This document shows positions 9,196 to 18,463 of a stretch of 64,000 nt of DNA, in pieces. The translations under genes and the position numbers were made by a program. The notes beneath the pieces are model-generated. The model ran no database searches. It worked only from the letters and a program-made list of their open reading frames with translations, and was not told the origin of the DNA. The stretch's first letter is position 1, and each line of letters starts with the position of its first letter. This DNA comes from Aminobacter ciceronei. Its GTDB lineage: Bacteria > Pseudomonadota > Alphaproteobacteria > Rhizobiales > Rhizobiaceae. The stretch lies in NCBI RefSeq assembly GCF_014138625.1, contig NZ_JACJHY010000004.1, positions 186,001-250,000 of the forward strand. The letters are read 5' to 3'.

Positions 9196-9682
9196 TGTTC
9201 AGTCCCTGCGCCAGGAGGAAGGCGACGCGGCGGGCAATGTCGTTCTTGGACAGCTCGTCCACCGCAGAGGTCAGCGCAGCACCGCCCTTGCCGGTTACCT
9301 CCGCCTTGTCGGCAAGGCCGAGCTCGCGGGCGACAATCGTCGGGTTCAACAGATCGGCCGCCGCAGCCTCGAATTTCTGCGTCCGGATGACCGCCTCGGC
9401 CCGCGCGGTGACCTCGTCATAGCCGTCGCGCTCGCCATAGCCGTCCCATGTCGCGCGGCCGATGCCGAGAAAGATGCACAGGCCCGAAATCGTCATCGCC
9501 CGCATCCGCTCGATCTGTTCGACCTTGACCTCGCCCTGATAGGCAAAGGGCCTGGCTTCAAAGAGCGGGTTGGCCTCGACCCAGTCGAAATATTCGCTGC
9601 AGGCCGCCCACAGCGCGTCGGGCGTGGCAAAGACCGCGCCATAAGAGCTGCGCGCCTTCCAGAACGGGGTGGGTGCGGGCAT
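9182..9682 (-). CDS. phage terminase small subunit (P22 gp3-like)
   Basis: 166 residues. The central block TISGLCIFLGIGRATWDGYG is followed by VIRTQKFEAAAADLLNPTIV and ARELGLADK, a combination seen in gp3-type DNA-packaging proteins that recognise the phage genome and hand it to the large terminase. AAGGACC precedes the ATG. It is the first gene of the late operon seen here. No integrase, repressor or replication gene accompanies it on the right, so the element either ends here or has lost that part. Confidence 0.75.
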   Translation of the reverse strand: MPAPTPFWKARSSYGAVFATPDALWAACSEYFDWVEANPLFEARPFAYQGEVKVEQIERMRAMTISGLCIFLGIGRATWDGYGERDGYDEVTARAEAVIRTQKFEAAAADLLNPTIVARELGLADKAEVTGKGGAALTSAVDELSKNDIARRVAFLLAQGLNSAAQ

Positions 9683-9805
9683 GGAGGTCCTTTCGCCGGG
9701 CGATCGGTTGAGGGCGAGCGCGGCGCGCTGGCTGCGAGGGGCGGCGCCGGTCAGGCTGACAGGTCACAACGCGCCGGCCCGCAAACATCCACCTGTGAAC
9801 CAGAG

Positions 9806-9835
9806 TTGACAATCATCTGCCAACTGCAGTACACA
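9806..9835 (+). promoter_or_regulatory. toxin-antitoxin promoter with 8-bp palindrome
   Basis: TTGACA (9806-9811) and TACACA (9830-9835) are spaced by 18 nt. The perfect palindrome ACTGCAGT (9823-9830) overlaps the -10 region and is a natural candidate for binding by the HTH antitoxin. A start point about 7 nt after the -10 box would fall on the toxin's GTG at 9842, implying a leaderless message. Confidence 0.5.
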
Positions 9836-9841
9836 AATCTC

Positions 9842-10132
9842 GTGATCGAAATTCGCAGGACCGCTGAGTTCACAGGCTGGCTCACCGACCTCAAGGACCT
9901 CAAGGCCAGGTCCCGCATCCTGACCCGTATCGACCGGCTGGAGTTGGGCAACTCAGGTGATGCCAAATATTTCGACGGCATCGGCGAGCTTCGCGTCGAC
10001 ACTGGTCCTGGCTACCGCGTCTACTTCGTCAAGCGCGGCACAACTGTCGTCATCCTGCTTTGCGGTGGCGATAAGTCGACGCAGGCTTCCGATATCAAGA
10101 AGGCCATTGCGATGGCAAAGGAGGTCAAATGA
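9842..10132 (+). CDS. RelE/ParE-superfamily (HigB-type) addiction toxin
   Basis: 96 residues from the GTG at 9842, giving MIEIRRTAEFTGWLTDLKD, the family's usual N-terminus; an upstream in-frame TTG at 9806 would overlap the -35 box and is rejected. The fold markers are visible: the helical segment DLKARSRILTRIDRLELGN, then GIGELRVDTGPGYRVYFVK and a C-terminal strand VVILLCGGDKSTQASDIKKA. These belong to the 'addiction module killer protein' branch of RelE-like toxins, which act on RNA at the ribosome. It is first in a two-gene operon and overlaps the antitoxin by 4 nt. Toxin-first order is usual for HigBA-like pairs. Confidence 0.9.
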   Translation: MIEIRRTAEFTGWLTDLKDLKARSRILTRIDRLELGNSGDAKYFDGIGELRVDTGPGYRVYFVKRGTTVVILLCGGDKSTQASDIKKAIAMAKEVK

Positions 10133-10422
10133 CCATCAAGACCACAAAATGGGACGCCGCCGAGTTTCTGAACTCCAAGGAGGAAATCCTTGCCTATCTC
10201 GAGGCGGCATTCGAGGACGGCGACCCGTCCGGGATCAAGCTTGCCCTCAACAATGTTGCCCGGGCCCGAGGCATATCCGACCTGGCGAGAGAAACCAAAA
10301 TCTCCAGAGAGGGCATCTACAAGGCGCTGAGTGAGGATGGCGACCCAAAGCTGTCCACACTGCTCAGTATCGTAAAGGCGTTCGGGCTCAATCTATCGGT
10401 CAGAGACCTGGAACACGCTTGA
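10129..10422 (+). CDS. HTH antitoxin of the HigA-like addiction module
   Basis: 97 residues. The N-terminal part (WDAAEFLNSKEEILAYLEAA) is the toxin-wrapping segment common in 'addiction module antidote' proteins. The C-terminal half is a Cro/CI-type helix-turn-helix (ISDLARETKISREGIYKAL, then DPKLSTLLSIVKAFGLNLSV). It should neutralise the toxin and repress the shared promoter. The ATG overlaps the toxin stop (ATGA), so synthesis is coupled. The pair sits directly at the right side of the phage late genes and could stabilise the prophage. Confidence 0.9.
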   Translation: MTIKTTKWDAAEFLNSKEEILAYLEAAFEDGDPSGIKLALNNVARARGISDLARETKISREGIYKALSEDGDPKLSTLLSIVKAFGLNLSVRDLEHA

Positions 10423-10562
10423 ATGCTGGCGTCGCATCGTCCGGCTCGCAGTCCCTCGGCGCATGAAAAACCGCCCCGGCTACGAAGTGGGAAGGTGCCT
10501 TCGCCTCTATCGGCCCGGCATGTGCTGCCCTGGCTTTTGGCCTGCCCGCCTGGCGAAAGCCG

Positions 10563-10787
10563 TCACTTCCGCATCAGGTCGGGGTGACGGTCGCCAAGCC
10601 ACTGCTTGCCATCCTTGTCGGAAGCCCAGGGATTGCCAAACAGCCGAACCGTGGGGCTGTCGTCGCCGGCCTTGATTGCCGACCTGACGATACGCCGCTC
10701 GCGGCGATGTTCAGCCACCTTGAAAGGCTTGTCGCTCTCAGCGGTCGTCATGCCGACGATGGGCGTCCTGCGCCGGGACCGTGACAT
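10563..10787 (-). CDS. conserved small basic hypothetical protein
   Basis: 74 residues from the ATG at 10787, which has AGGAG 9 nt upstream; the longer frame to 11216 is not needed and has no SD. The sequence is basic at the start (MSRSRRRTPIVGMTTAESDK), then KVAEHRRERRIVRSAI and a C-terminal WLGDRHPDLMRK. Proteins of this pattern recur in Mesorhizobium and relatives, to my recollection, with no assigned role. It lies downstream of a dispersed repeat copy. Confidence 0.65.
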   Translation of the reverse strand: MSRSRRRTPIVGMTTAESDKPFKVAEHRRERRIVRSAIKAGDDSPTVRLFGNPWASDKDGKQWLGDRHPDLMRK

Positions 10788-10835
10788 CCGCTGCTCCTGA
10801 TCTGGCCTGCCTGCCCTGCCGGGCAATCTGAAAAG

Positions 10836-10925
10836 CAAAAGGCCGCCGAAGCAGCCCCCAATCGACGCACTGCGCCATGTTGAGAACAGCATGCCGTATC
10901 GGGTAACCCGACGCAATCCCGTTTT
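10836..10925. repeat. dispersed hairpin repeat, copy 1
   Basis: Begins with AAAAGGCCGCCGAAGCAGCC and continues with TGCGCCATGTTGAGAACAGC and GACGCAATCCCGTT. The same order of blocks is found at 12004-12066 and 13251-13353. In this copy the first stem is imperfect (GGCCGC/GCAGCC around CGAA). Confidence 0.7.
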
Positions 10926-11234
10926 GATCGACGGCGAGATCAGGTGGTCCCTCACCCCCAGCTGCAACGTCGCGTCGCCGGGGGGCAAAACGGCGCTGCA
11001 CCAGCTGCCCCTATTGCCGCGGCGGGCCGGCTTTGCTTTGCTGCGCCGGGGTCTTTTCAAGGGGGCTGATGTGGCGGAGGCAAAGGGGGCCGCGATCCTG
11101 ATGGCCATCTGGGTGCTGCTCGGCGTCCTGCCTGTCCTAGCCCAGATGCCATGATTGAACGAATGCGCGCTTCGCGCGTTGCGGAAGGCAACGATCAAGC
11201 CATCGAGCCCAGCCATAGAGCAAAGGGGCAGCCC

Positions 11235-11459
11235 GTGACCGCAGTTGTTACACGTTTCAGATGTATCCAGGAGCCGAACGGATCATGGCAGGTCTGGGAT
11301 GATGCCGAAGATCAGCCCGCAACACTTGGCAATACCGTCCTTGTCGAGCGCTCGTTTGAAAGCGCCACATCTGCGTGCTCGATCCTGAACCGGATCTATG
11401 ACGGCGACTTTCAGCTCAAGGTCAGGTCTACCCGTGGCGGCCCATCGCGCAGCCTGTGA
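11235..11459 (+). CDS. hypothetical protein
   Basis: 74 residues from the GTG at 11235, preceded by AAAGGGGC; longer in-frame starts at 11151 exist. The sequence FRCIQEPNGSWQVWDDAEDQ followed by ERSFESATSACSILNRIYDG suggests a small folded domain with aromatic residues and a C-terminal helix. I recognise no family. It stands alone on the plus strand between hypothetical genes. Coding is supported by the SD and the amino-acid composition only. Confidence 0.5.
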   Translation: MTAVVTRFRCIQEPNGSWQVWDDAEDQPATLGNTVLVERSFESATSACSILNRIYDGDFQLKVRSTRGGPSRSL

Positions 11460-11617
11460 CCAGCCGGTGAATACGTCCCTCATGAGCTGATGGCCCGGGG
11501 GGCGGCGTTCTGGGGCCGGTGCGCCTGGGCAGGCCGCGCCAGGCTGGCGCCCTGCCCCGCTGAAACGGAACCTTACGCCGCACCGCATGTTGTCTCCGGG
11601 ACAGCAGGAGACCAATC

Positions 11618-11962
11618 ATGCCTCACGAAAAAGCAATAGCGGCCCGCAAGCCGGCACCAAACTATCGCGACCCCAATGACAGTCCAAAGCCCGATGACAG
11701 TTCAAAGCCCAATGACAGGCAAAAAGATGACGGCGTCAGCCAGGAAGCCGCCGAAAACAGGAAACCCGCCGACACATACGGCAACACCGAGCCTGTCGAC
11801 GAGACCAACGAAAAGACCCGTCACGCCGACGGCCAGAACCCGCCGGGCACTGAGCGGCCAAACCCCGACCCGCAAAACCCCGATCAGCCTGGCATCGAAA
11901 AGCCAGGTGGCAGCGAGCAGGCCGGATACCGCATGAAGCGCGCCCGCTTCTGGCAGTCGTGA
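11618..11962 (+). CDS. disordered hydrophilic hypothetical protein
   Basis: 114 residues, nearly all polar or Pro (YRDPNDSPKPDDSSKPNDRQ, then GTERPNPDPQNPDQPGIEKP). AGGAG stands 8 nt before the ATG, so translation is likely. It contains the short direct repeat P-(D/N)-D-S-x-K-P. No signal peptide or membrane segment. Such Pro/Asp/Asn-rich proteins in rhizobia are often stress-induced and intrinsically disordered, but a role here is not known. Confidence 0.6.
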   Translation: MPHEKAIAARKPAPNYRDPNDSPKPDDSSKPNDRQKDDGVSQEAAENRKPADTYGNTEPVDETNEKTRHADGQNPPGTERPNPDPQNPDQPGIEKPGGSEQAGYRMKRARFWQS

Positions 11963-12003
11963 CGAAGCCTGTGGCGAGTTTCGACCTGCACCAACCAGAA
12001 ATT

Positions 12004-12066
12004 CGAAAAGGGCTGCCGAAGCAGCCCTTTTCGACGTTATGCGCCATCGTGAAGACAGCAGGCCGC
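12004..12066. repeat. dispersed hairpin repeat, copy 2, doubling as bidirectional terminator
   Basis: A perfect 13-bp stem CGAAAAGGGCTGC / GCAGCCCTTTTCG with a CGAA loop (12004-12033), ending in a run of T on both strands, lies between two convergent genes and should terminate both. The following bases (GCGCCATCGTGAAGACAGCA) match copies 1 and 3. Confidence 0.75.
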
Positions 12067-12101
12067 CCGGTCATCCGTGGCGGGATTGACGTATGGCATC
12101 G

Positions 12102-13061
12102 TCAGTTGACCCTGGACGTGTTGACCCGCACCGCATATTGAAACGTCGCATCATAAGAGGCGCTCGGGGTCAGGTTGTTGAAATAGCTGACGACAACAGT
12201 GACCTTGCCGGCCGCGATGGTTGCCGACTTCACCATGGCAACGAACGATCCGTAATTGCCGCTGAAGCTGCCGACCCATTTCGACCTGTCGCGATCCGAG
12301 AAAATGTAGATCACGCCCGACGTGCCGTTGGTCGGCGGCAGCAGCACGGCGGCTTCATCGCCGGGCTGGGCGTCGAGCTGGCCGCTCATCACCCCATTAT
12401 ACGGGCGCACCGCGAAGGGGGAGTTGCGCAGGCTGACGGTCGCCCGATAGTCGTACTGGCGGAACGCCGGCGACGGCAGTAGCGAAAAGACGTGAAAATA
12501 ATAGGATTCGTTGCCGGCGAAATCGACGAAGCTGCCCAGGGCGCTGATGTCGGTGCCGGTCTGGCCGTTGTAGTCGGTGGCGTTGTAGGCGCGGTAGCCG
12601 ATCGCACCATAGTCGACGAGATAATAGACCCTGGCGCTCTGCTTGATCACCCTCGTCGGATGGCTCCAGGTCGGCGTGCCGCCGACGCTTCCGCCCGGCC
12701 GCGGCCGCACGACCAGCTCATTGCCGGCAGCGCCATCCATCTGCAGAGCCGATACGGTGTAGAAGGCGTTGGGATCGCCGGAGAGACTGTCGTCCAACGG
12801 GTAAAAGGTGCAGCCGGCCTGAAAGTCGAAGACGACGATATGGTTAGCCCAGTTCCCGAGCGCGGTCTTTTCGTAATAAACCCACTCATTGGCGCCGTCG
12901 CCGCTCAGGTCCCATTCGCCGATCTTGAACGGCGTGATCAGGTTGCACGAATTCTGGTGGCTCTTGTATGGCTTGGCGGGCACGGCCACATCGGCCGAAG
13001 CGATGCCGTTGAAGGCCAGACAGCCGAATATCATCAGCAGCAAAGTGCCGAGCTTTTTCAT
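12102..13061 (-). CDS. secreted hypothetical protein with FG-GAP-like segments
   Basis: 319 residues. Residues 1-23 form a signal peptide (MKKLGTLLLMIFGCLAFNGI, cleavage after ASA). The mature protein has a segment like an FG-GAP/VCBS calcium-binding loop (EWDLSGDGANEWVYYEKT) and two looser ones (QMDGAAGNELVVRPR, QLDAQPGDEAAVLLPP), spaced about as blades of a beta-propeller. It is rich in Tyr, Asn and Ser with few charges, as in exported proteins. There is no membrane anchor after the signal. It is monocistronic, bounded by a terminator-like repeat downstream and a repeat copy upstream. No function can be named. Confidence 0.65.
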   Translation of the reverse strand: MKKLGTLLLMIFGCLAFNGIASADVAVPAKPYKSHQNSCNLITPFKIGEWDLSGDGANEWVYYEKTALGNWANHIVVFDFQAGCTFYPLDDSLSGDPNAFYTVSALQMDGAAGNELVVRPRPGGSVGGTPTWSHPTRVIKQSARVYYLVDYGAIGYRAYNATDYNGQTGTDISALGSFVDFAGNESYYFHVFSLLPSPAFRQYDYRATVSLRNSPFAVRPYNGVMSGQLDAQPGDEAAVLLPPTNGTSGVIYIFSDRDRSKWVGSFSGNYGSFVAMVKSATIAAGKVTVVVSYFNNLTPSASYDATFQYAVRVNTSRVN

Positions 13062-13250
13062 GTCGTCCTCGTTGTCAGGGATTGGGAATGCCTAGGCCGC
13101 CGCCGCGCGGCGATGTGGCTGCCGGTTATGCTGGCGCGGCACGACGTGTCTGCGCTCAAGACGGACGGCCATGCCATGTGGCTCGGCCGTGACATCAGCC
13201 AGGTCGTTATCGCCGGTCAGGCCTGCAGCAGATGGGTCTCTATAAACGCG

Positions 13251-13353
13251 AAAAGGGCCGCCGAAGCAGCCCCTGACCACGCAGCATATTGTCGACGCAA
13301 AGCACCATCGTGACCACAGCATGACGTTTCAGGTTACCTGAGGCAATCCCGTT
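13251..13353. repeat. dispersed hairpin repeat, copy 3
   Basis: Begins AAAAGGGCCGCCGAAGCAGC and continues with GCACCATCGTGACCACAGCA, TGACGTTTCAGGTTACCTGA and GGCAATCCCGTT. It matches copy 1 over its whole length with scattered changes and an insertion of about 15 nt after the hairpin. It lies about 190 nt upstream of the secreted-protein gene. Confidence 0.7.
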
Positions 13354-13458
13354 CGCCGGCCCGTTCGTTCCCGGTCGGTTGCCTGCGAACGGCCTGTGAA
13401 TTGACAGTCGGAGACTGCAGCACGATGCGCGCCGGCTCGTGGCTTGCTGATGGATCAG

Positions 13459-13866
13459 CTATTCACACTCGTCGCAATCGGCCACGCCGCGCGCCATCGG
13501 ACTTAGTCCCCCAACGCCGTCCCTGGCCAGGAAACGCTTGACGAAATTGATGGTGGCCGGCGACACTTTCACAGCCTCGCCCGCGCCCGGCGTCGCGACC
13601 ATCGCGCCGGCCCAGCCGCCGCGACGAAGCCCGTCGAACAACTGATCGCCTGACATCAGCCCTTCAGCCCGGGAAAGTGCGGCGGCGGCGGAAGCCAGCA
13701 CGCGCACCTGGATGCCTTGTTGCCTGCAGGCCTCGACAAACTCGTCAGCCCGGCCACTTTCCACGATGGCCTGATAGGCATCGGCAAGCCGCCGCATCGG
13801 CACCGTCAGGTGCTTGCGTCCCCTCGCCAGAACCAGATCATCGTCGTGCCTGAAACGTTGAACCAT
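13459..13866 (-). CDS. hypothetical protein
   Basis: 135 residues, SD GGAGAGGGGC directly before the ATG. The N-terminus (RHDDDLVLARGRKHLTVPMR) is followed by helices (RRLADAYQAIVESGRADEFV, EACRQQGIQVRVLA) and a C-terminus with two Cys-independent acidic residues (VADCDECE). No known domain recognised. It is separated from the lipoprotein gene upstream on the same strand by 17 nt, so the two may be co-transcribed. Confidence 0.55.
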   Translation of the reverse strand: MVQRFRHDDDLVLARGRKHLTVPMRRLADAYQAIVESGRADEFVEACRQQGIQVRVLASAAAALSRAEGLMSGDQLFDGLRRGGWAGAMVATPGAGEAVKVSPATINFVKRFLARDGVGGLSPMARGVADCDECE

Positions 13867-13883
13867 GCCCCTCTCCCCAGCAG

Positions 13884-14807
13884 CTATTCGATCAACCTGT
13901 CGATGGCCGAAGCCTTCCTCTCTTCGCGGGATTCGCGCTTCGCATCGGCGATCGCACTCAGCGACCGCTGAACGGCAATCAGGTTGCCACGCGCCCGCTG
14001 GTCGTTGGGGTCAAATGGCAAGGTCAGGCCGACCACGACCTTGTGCTTGTCGATGCGTTCGCCCGACAAGGTGATGTCGGCGCCGTTGATCCGCAGCGCC
14101 TGGCTTATCGGCTCCAGCTGGACCTTGGGTGAAACCGACCCGGACACGGTGGTGGTGAACTCGATCGTGTCGACGAGCGTCGGTATGTCGGGCGTCTTGT
14201 CGGGTCCGACCAAGTTTGCCGACTGGTTCAGGCTGATGAATGTCGCCAGCGTCTCTCTGAGGCCGATCGAGCCCGAAATGGGATATTGCCAGTTGGTCCC
14301 CTTGCGCACCTCGCTGCAGAACCGCTCCGGCATCTGCGTCGCCAGAAACAGGAATGTGTCGGCGCTGCGGAACGTCCGGGTGTTCTGTCGCTCGAGATTG
14401 TTGTCGGCCCTGAAGCCGATGGTGAGCGGACCTGTCGAGAAGCCGCGCCGCAAGCCGATTCCTCCGCCGGCCTTGTTCTTTTCCGTGATGTCGAAGGTGA
14501 AATCATAGCCGATCGCGCCCTGGTCATAGCGTTCGAAGACCCGTCGCGTCGCCTCGTCCAGCTTCCTGAAATCCAGCCCGATGAAGTCGGCCGGGTTGTT
14601 CTTCAGATGCGCGGACAATAGCGGCTGATGTTCTGCAAGCGAATTTGTCGCAAACGCCCTGATGGCATCGCGCGCCTCACACCTGATCTGCTGAACAATT
14701 GCATAGCTGGTCAGGCCGGTTACATCGCTCGGAACAGGTTTTGTCGCACACCCGGTCAATACAGCGCAAAACAACCCCGCCCCGCACATCAAAGACGTGC
14801 GATACAC
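13884..14807 (-). CDS. lipoprotein of unknown function
   Basis: 307 residues from the GTG at 14807, chosen because GGGGGA lies 6 nt before it and it gives a proper lipoprotein signal (MYRTSLMCGAGLFCAVLTGC, lipobox LTGC). The mature part is soluble. The repeated pattern of beta-strands (IGYDFTFDITEKNKAGGGIG, GPLTIGFRADNNLE) suggests a periplasmic beta-rich body, and the C-terminus is a charged helix (AIADAKRESREERKASAIDR). It would be anchored in the inner or outer membrane. No family recognised. Confidence 0.65.
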   Translation of the reverse strand: MYRTSLMCGAGLFCAVLTGCATKPVPSDVTGLTSYAIVQQIRCEARDAIRAFATNSLAEHQPLLSAHLKNNPADFIGLDFRKLDEATRRVFERYDQGAIGYDFTFDITEKNKAGGGIGLRRGFSTGPLTIGFRADNNLERQNTRTFRSADTFLFLATQMPERFCSEVRKGTNWQYPISGSIGLRETLATFISLNQSANLVGPDKTPDIPTLVDTIEFTTTVSGSVSPKVQLEPISQALRINGADITLSGERIDKHKVVVGLTLPFDPNDQRARGNLIAVQRSLSAIADAKRESREERKASAIDRLIE

Positions 14808-15165
14808 TTTTATCCCCCGCAGTAAATTCCCCGCGGTGATATATTCACAGAATCTTAACAATGTCCAGATGGCTTCCAATCTGTACAGTATTGAACTTAT
14901 TCTTCAAGACACGCGCTCACTACTCCAATCGGCCTTGCAATGGCGCAGTTGATCTCAGCTCGCGCGCCCAAGCAGAGCTTCGGGCGCAGCATCACAGGCC
15001 AGGCAAATGCCTTGGCATTCTCGAAGGCTGAGCTGGCGCTATGCACCGCTGCCGGTGAAAAGCACCAGAGAGCAGTTGCCGTCACTGGCAGCTTAGGCTT
15101 CAGTGATGGTGAGGGCGGACACCAGCATGGAAAACAAGGGCTAATCCCGTGCTTCGGTGTTCCCA
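14808..15165. other. intergenic stretch between divergent lipoprotein genes
   Basis: About 360 nt without a convincing gene. The part next to 14808 is visibly AT-richer and probably holds the promoter of the minus-strand lipoprotein. Open frames on both strands here lack an SD. An in-frame upward extension of the plus-strand lipoprotein is open but starts nowhere sensible. Confidence 0.4.
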
Positions 15166-15178
15166 GGGGGGGGGGGGG
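15166..15178 (+). promoter_or_regulatory. 13-G homopolymer at ribosome-binding position
   Basis: Thirteen consecutive G residues end 4 nt before the ATG of the next lipoprotein gene, where the Shine-Dalgarno sequence should be. Such tracts are prone to slipped-strand change, which would alter SD spacing or strength. Confidence 0.7.
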
Positions 15179-15182
15179 TGCA

Positions 15183-15665
15183 ATGAAACTAAGACTTTTC
15201 GCAGTATTGGCTGCCGCATTTTTGGCCGGCTGCCAGACGCCATATCAGGAAATGGGGGCGACCGGCGGAGTGGTCGCCATGCCGATCACCAACGACACCT
15301 ACCGCATCTCGGCGCGCGGCAACGGCTTTACCGACCCGACAGCCGTCCAGGACTACAGCTTGCTCAAGGCCGCGGAAGTCACGCTGCAGACCGGCAACAC
15401 CCATTTTGTCATCCTCGGCAGCCAGGACACCACCAGCCGCGACTACGGACGGACGGCCGGCACCATGCAGACGAATGTCTATGGCAACACGGCATTCACG
15501 ACCTACAACCCGGGTGTCACCTACGACATCGTCAAACCGGGGCAGGATCTTCTGGTCCAGGTCGGCAAGGTCTTGCCGGGCCAGCAGCCTCCAGCCGGCG
15601 CATTTCCGGCACAACAGGTTTACGACAACATCGGCCCGCGGGTGTTGAGGCCGAAGAAGAAGTAG
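15183..15665 (+). CDS. CC0125/CC1285 family lipoprotein
   Basis: 160 residues with a clear lipoprotein signal (MKLRLFAVLAAAFLAGC, lipobox LAGC, Cys17). The mature part reads TPYQEMGATGGVVAMPI and then YRISARGNGFTDPTAVQDYS and LLKAAEVTLQTGNTHFVILG, the hallmark of the CC0125/CC1285 family named from Caulobacter, whose members are envelope lipoproteins of unknown role. The body alternates short helices and strands and ends in a basic tail (RVLRPKKK). Translation depends on an unusual poly-G leader. It is monocistronic. Confidence 0.85.
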   Translation: MKLRLFAVLAAAFLAGCQTPYQEMGATGGVVAMPITNDTYRISARGNGFTDPTAVQDYSLLKAAEVTLQTGNTHFVILGSQDTTSRDYGRTAGTMQTNVYGNTAFTTYNPGVTYDIVKPGQDLLVQVGKVLPGQQPPAGAFPAQQVYDNIGPRVLRPKKK

Positions 15666-15852
15666 CGGCAAGGCACCGACCGCCACGGTCCCGAAAACAG
15701 AGTGGGATGCCGGCCCTGCCCGCCGGGCAGGTTTCGGCGCGCCATTAGCTCGGCGCCAGGGACGCTTCCGGCTGGCTATCGGGTCTAACCGGGTTGGAAC
15801 GGACGATACTGTCCGTTCCTTTCATTTGCCGGCATGTGGCACTTCCATTTTC

Positions 15853-16083
15853 TCAACCCTTTCCAACATCCGTTTTCGGGGTCGATTTTCCGGCTGACAA
15901 CTGCCGTGCTGCCAGAAACATCACCGTGTACGCTGCCTTCCGCCGGTCCCAGCCCGCGGATTCTGCCGTGTCGAGCACCTCGGTCAGCACCGGCTCCAGC
16001 ACGACTCTAAGATCGGTCTCATAATCGAGTTCGGTAGCCGCACGTTGCGGCGGCGCAATCTTGTTGATGTTGGTCGTATCCAT
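15853..16083 (-). CDS. small conserved hypothetical protein downstream of groEL
   Basis: 76 residues from the ATG at 16083 (MDTTNINKIAPPQRAATELD); an in-frame GTG three codons upstream is possible. It is acidic and helical (DLRVVLEPVLTEVLDTAESA, then WDRRKAAYTVMFLAARQL). It follows groEL by about 70 nt on the same strand and may be carried on the same transcript. Role unknown. Confidence 0.6.
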   Translation of the reverse strand: MDTTNINKIAPPQRAATELDYETDLRVVLEPVLTEVLDTAESAGWDRRKAAYTVMFLAARQLSAGKSTPKTDVGKG

Positions 16084-16154
16084 GCCAATCACCCGTCCGT
16101 CTGGAGCCGTGTCCGCGCCTCGATGGACGCGGACACGGCCTCTCTGTCTGTCTC

Positions 16155-17798
<1,644 letters not shown>

Positions 17799-17817
17799 TC
17801 AAAACGGCAGGTTCCAC

Positions 17818-18132
17818 TCAGGCGGCCTTCTTCGCCTGGACCGCGGCATCGATCACGCCCATGACGTCGGACTCCTTCATGATCAGGAGATCCTCTCCAT
17901 TGAGCCTGATCTCGGTGCCGGACCATTTGCCGAACAGGATGCGGTCGCCAACCTTGACGTCGAGCGACAGCAACTGGCCGCTGTCGTCGCGGGCGCCCGG
18001 ACCAACGGCGATGACCTCGCCTTCCTGCGGCTTTTCCTTGGCGGTGTCGGGGATGATGATGCCGCCGGCCGTTTTTTCCTCGGCCTCGATGCGGCGGACC
18101 AGAATACGGTCGTGCAATGGACGGAACGTCAT
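17818..18132 (-). CDS. groES: co-chaperonin GroES
   Basis: 104 residues from the ATG at 18132 ([20 protein letters not shown]). The mobile loop that binds GroEL is recognisable ([17 protein letters not shown], about 18-34), as are the roof and core strands ([20 protein letters not shown]). The frame stays open upstream to 18264, but that part has no homologous look and no SD. The gene leads the groESL operon, about 150 nt downstream of a CIRCE-like element. Confidence 0.97.
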   Translation of the reverse strand: MTFRPLHDRILVRRIEAEEKTAGGIIIPDTAKEKPQEGEVIAVGPGARDDSGQLLSLDVKVGDRILFGKWSGTEIRLNGEDLLIMKESDVMGVIDAAVQAKKAA

Positions 18133-18282
18133 GTCGTTCTCCTCATGGACAAACAGATTTTTGAGGTTCCTCCGCGCCGCATCCGAAGCGGTGCCGGCGC
18201 GGGGTGCGCGACCCTCTTCGGCATCGCGCGCAATCGATCTGGGTGAGGTGTTTTTGAGTTTCAAGAGGTGGCTGCAAAAATT

Positions 18283-18309
18283 CTAGCCCCCGGCTTTGCC
18301 GAGTGCTAG
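18283..18309 (-). promoter_or_regulatory. CIRCE-like HrcA operator of groESL
   Basis: Read on the groES strand: CTAGCACTC, 9 nt, GGGGGCTAG. The known CIRCE consensus is TTAGCACTC-N9-GAGTGCTAA. The first half matches 8 of 9, and the second has changes in three positions while keeping the GCTA core and the 9-nt spacing. Its place about 150 nt upstream of groES is right for HrcA repression. Confidence 0.75.
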
Positions 18310-18463
18310 CGCGCTGAATTCATGCAGCTATCCGCCGCGAAGCCGCGAAAGCGGGGCTTGCAATTTCGTTCGAATCCTCCAAATTTTTCTGTCCGACGGT
18401 GGTTCGCCTGGGACCAACGTCGGGTCGTCAACGCAAGGAGATTTTTGTAACGGAGGACCATCG

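Noticed and set aside
9683-9805. A tRNA or attachment site at the right prophage edge
   Set aside because: I found no tRNA-like fold and no direct repeat here; the prophage border cannot be set from this window.
10891-11154. An 87-codon plus-strand frame with a hydrophobic end
   Set aside because: It begins inside the dispersed repeat and lacks an SD. A shorter membrane peptide from a GTG near 11071 cannot be excluded, but nothing supports it.
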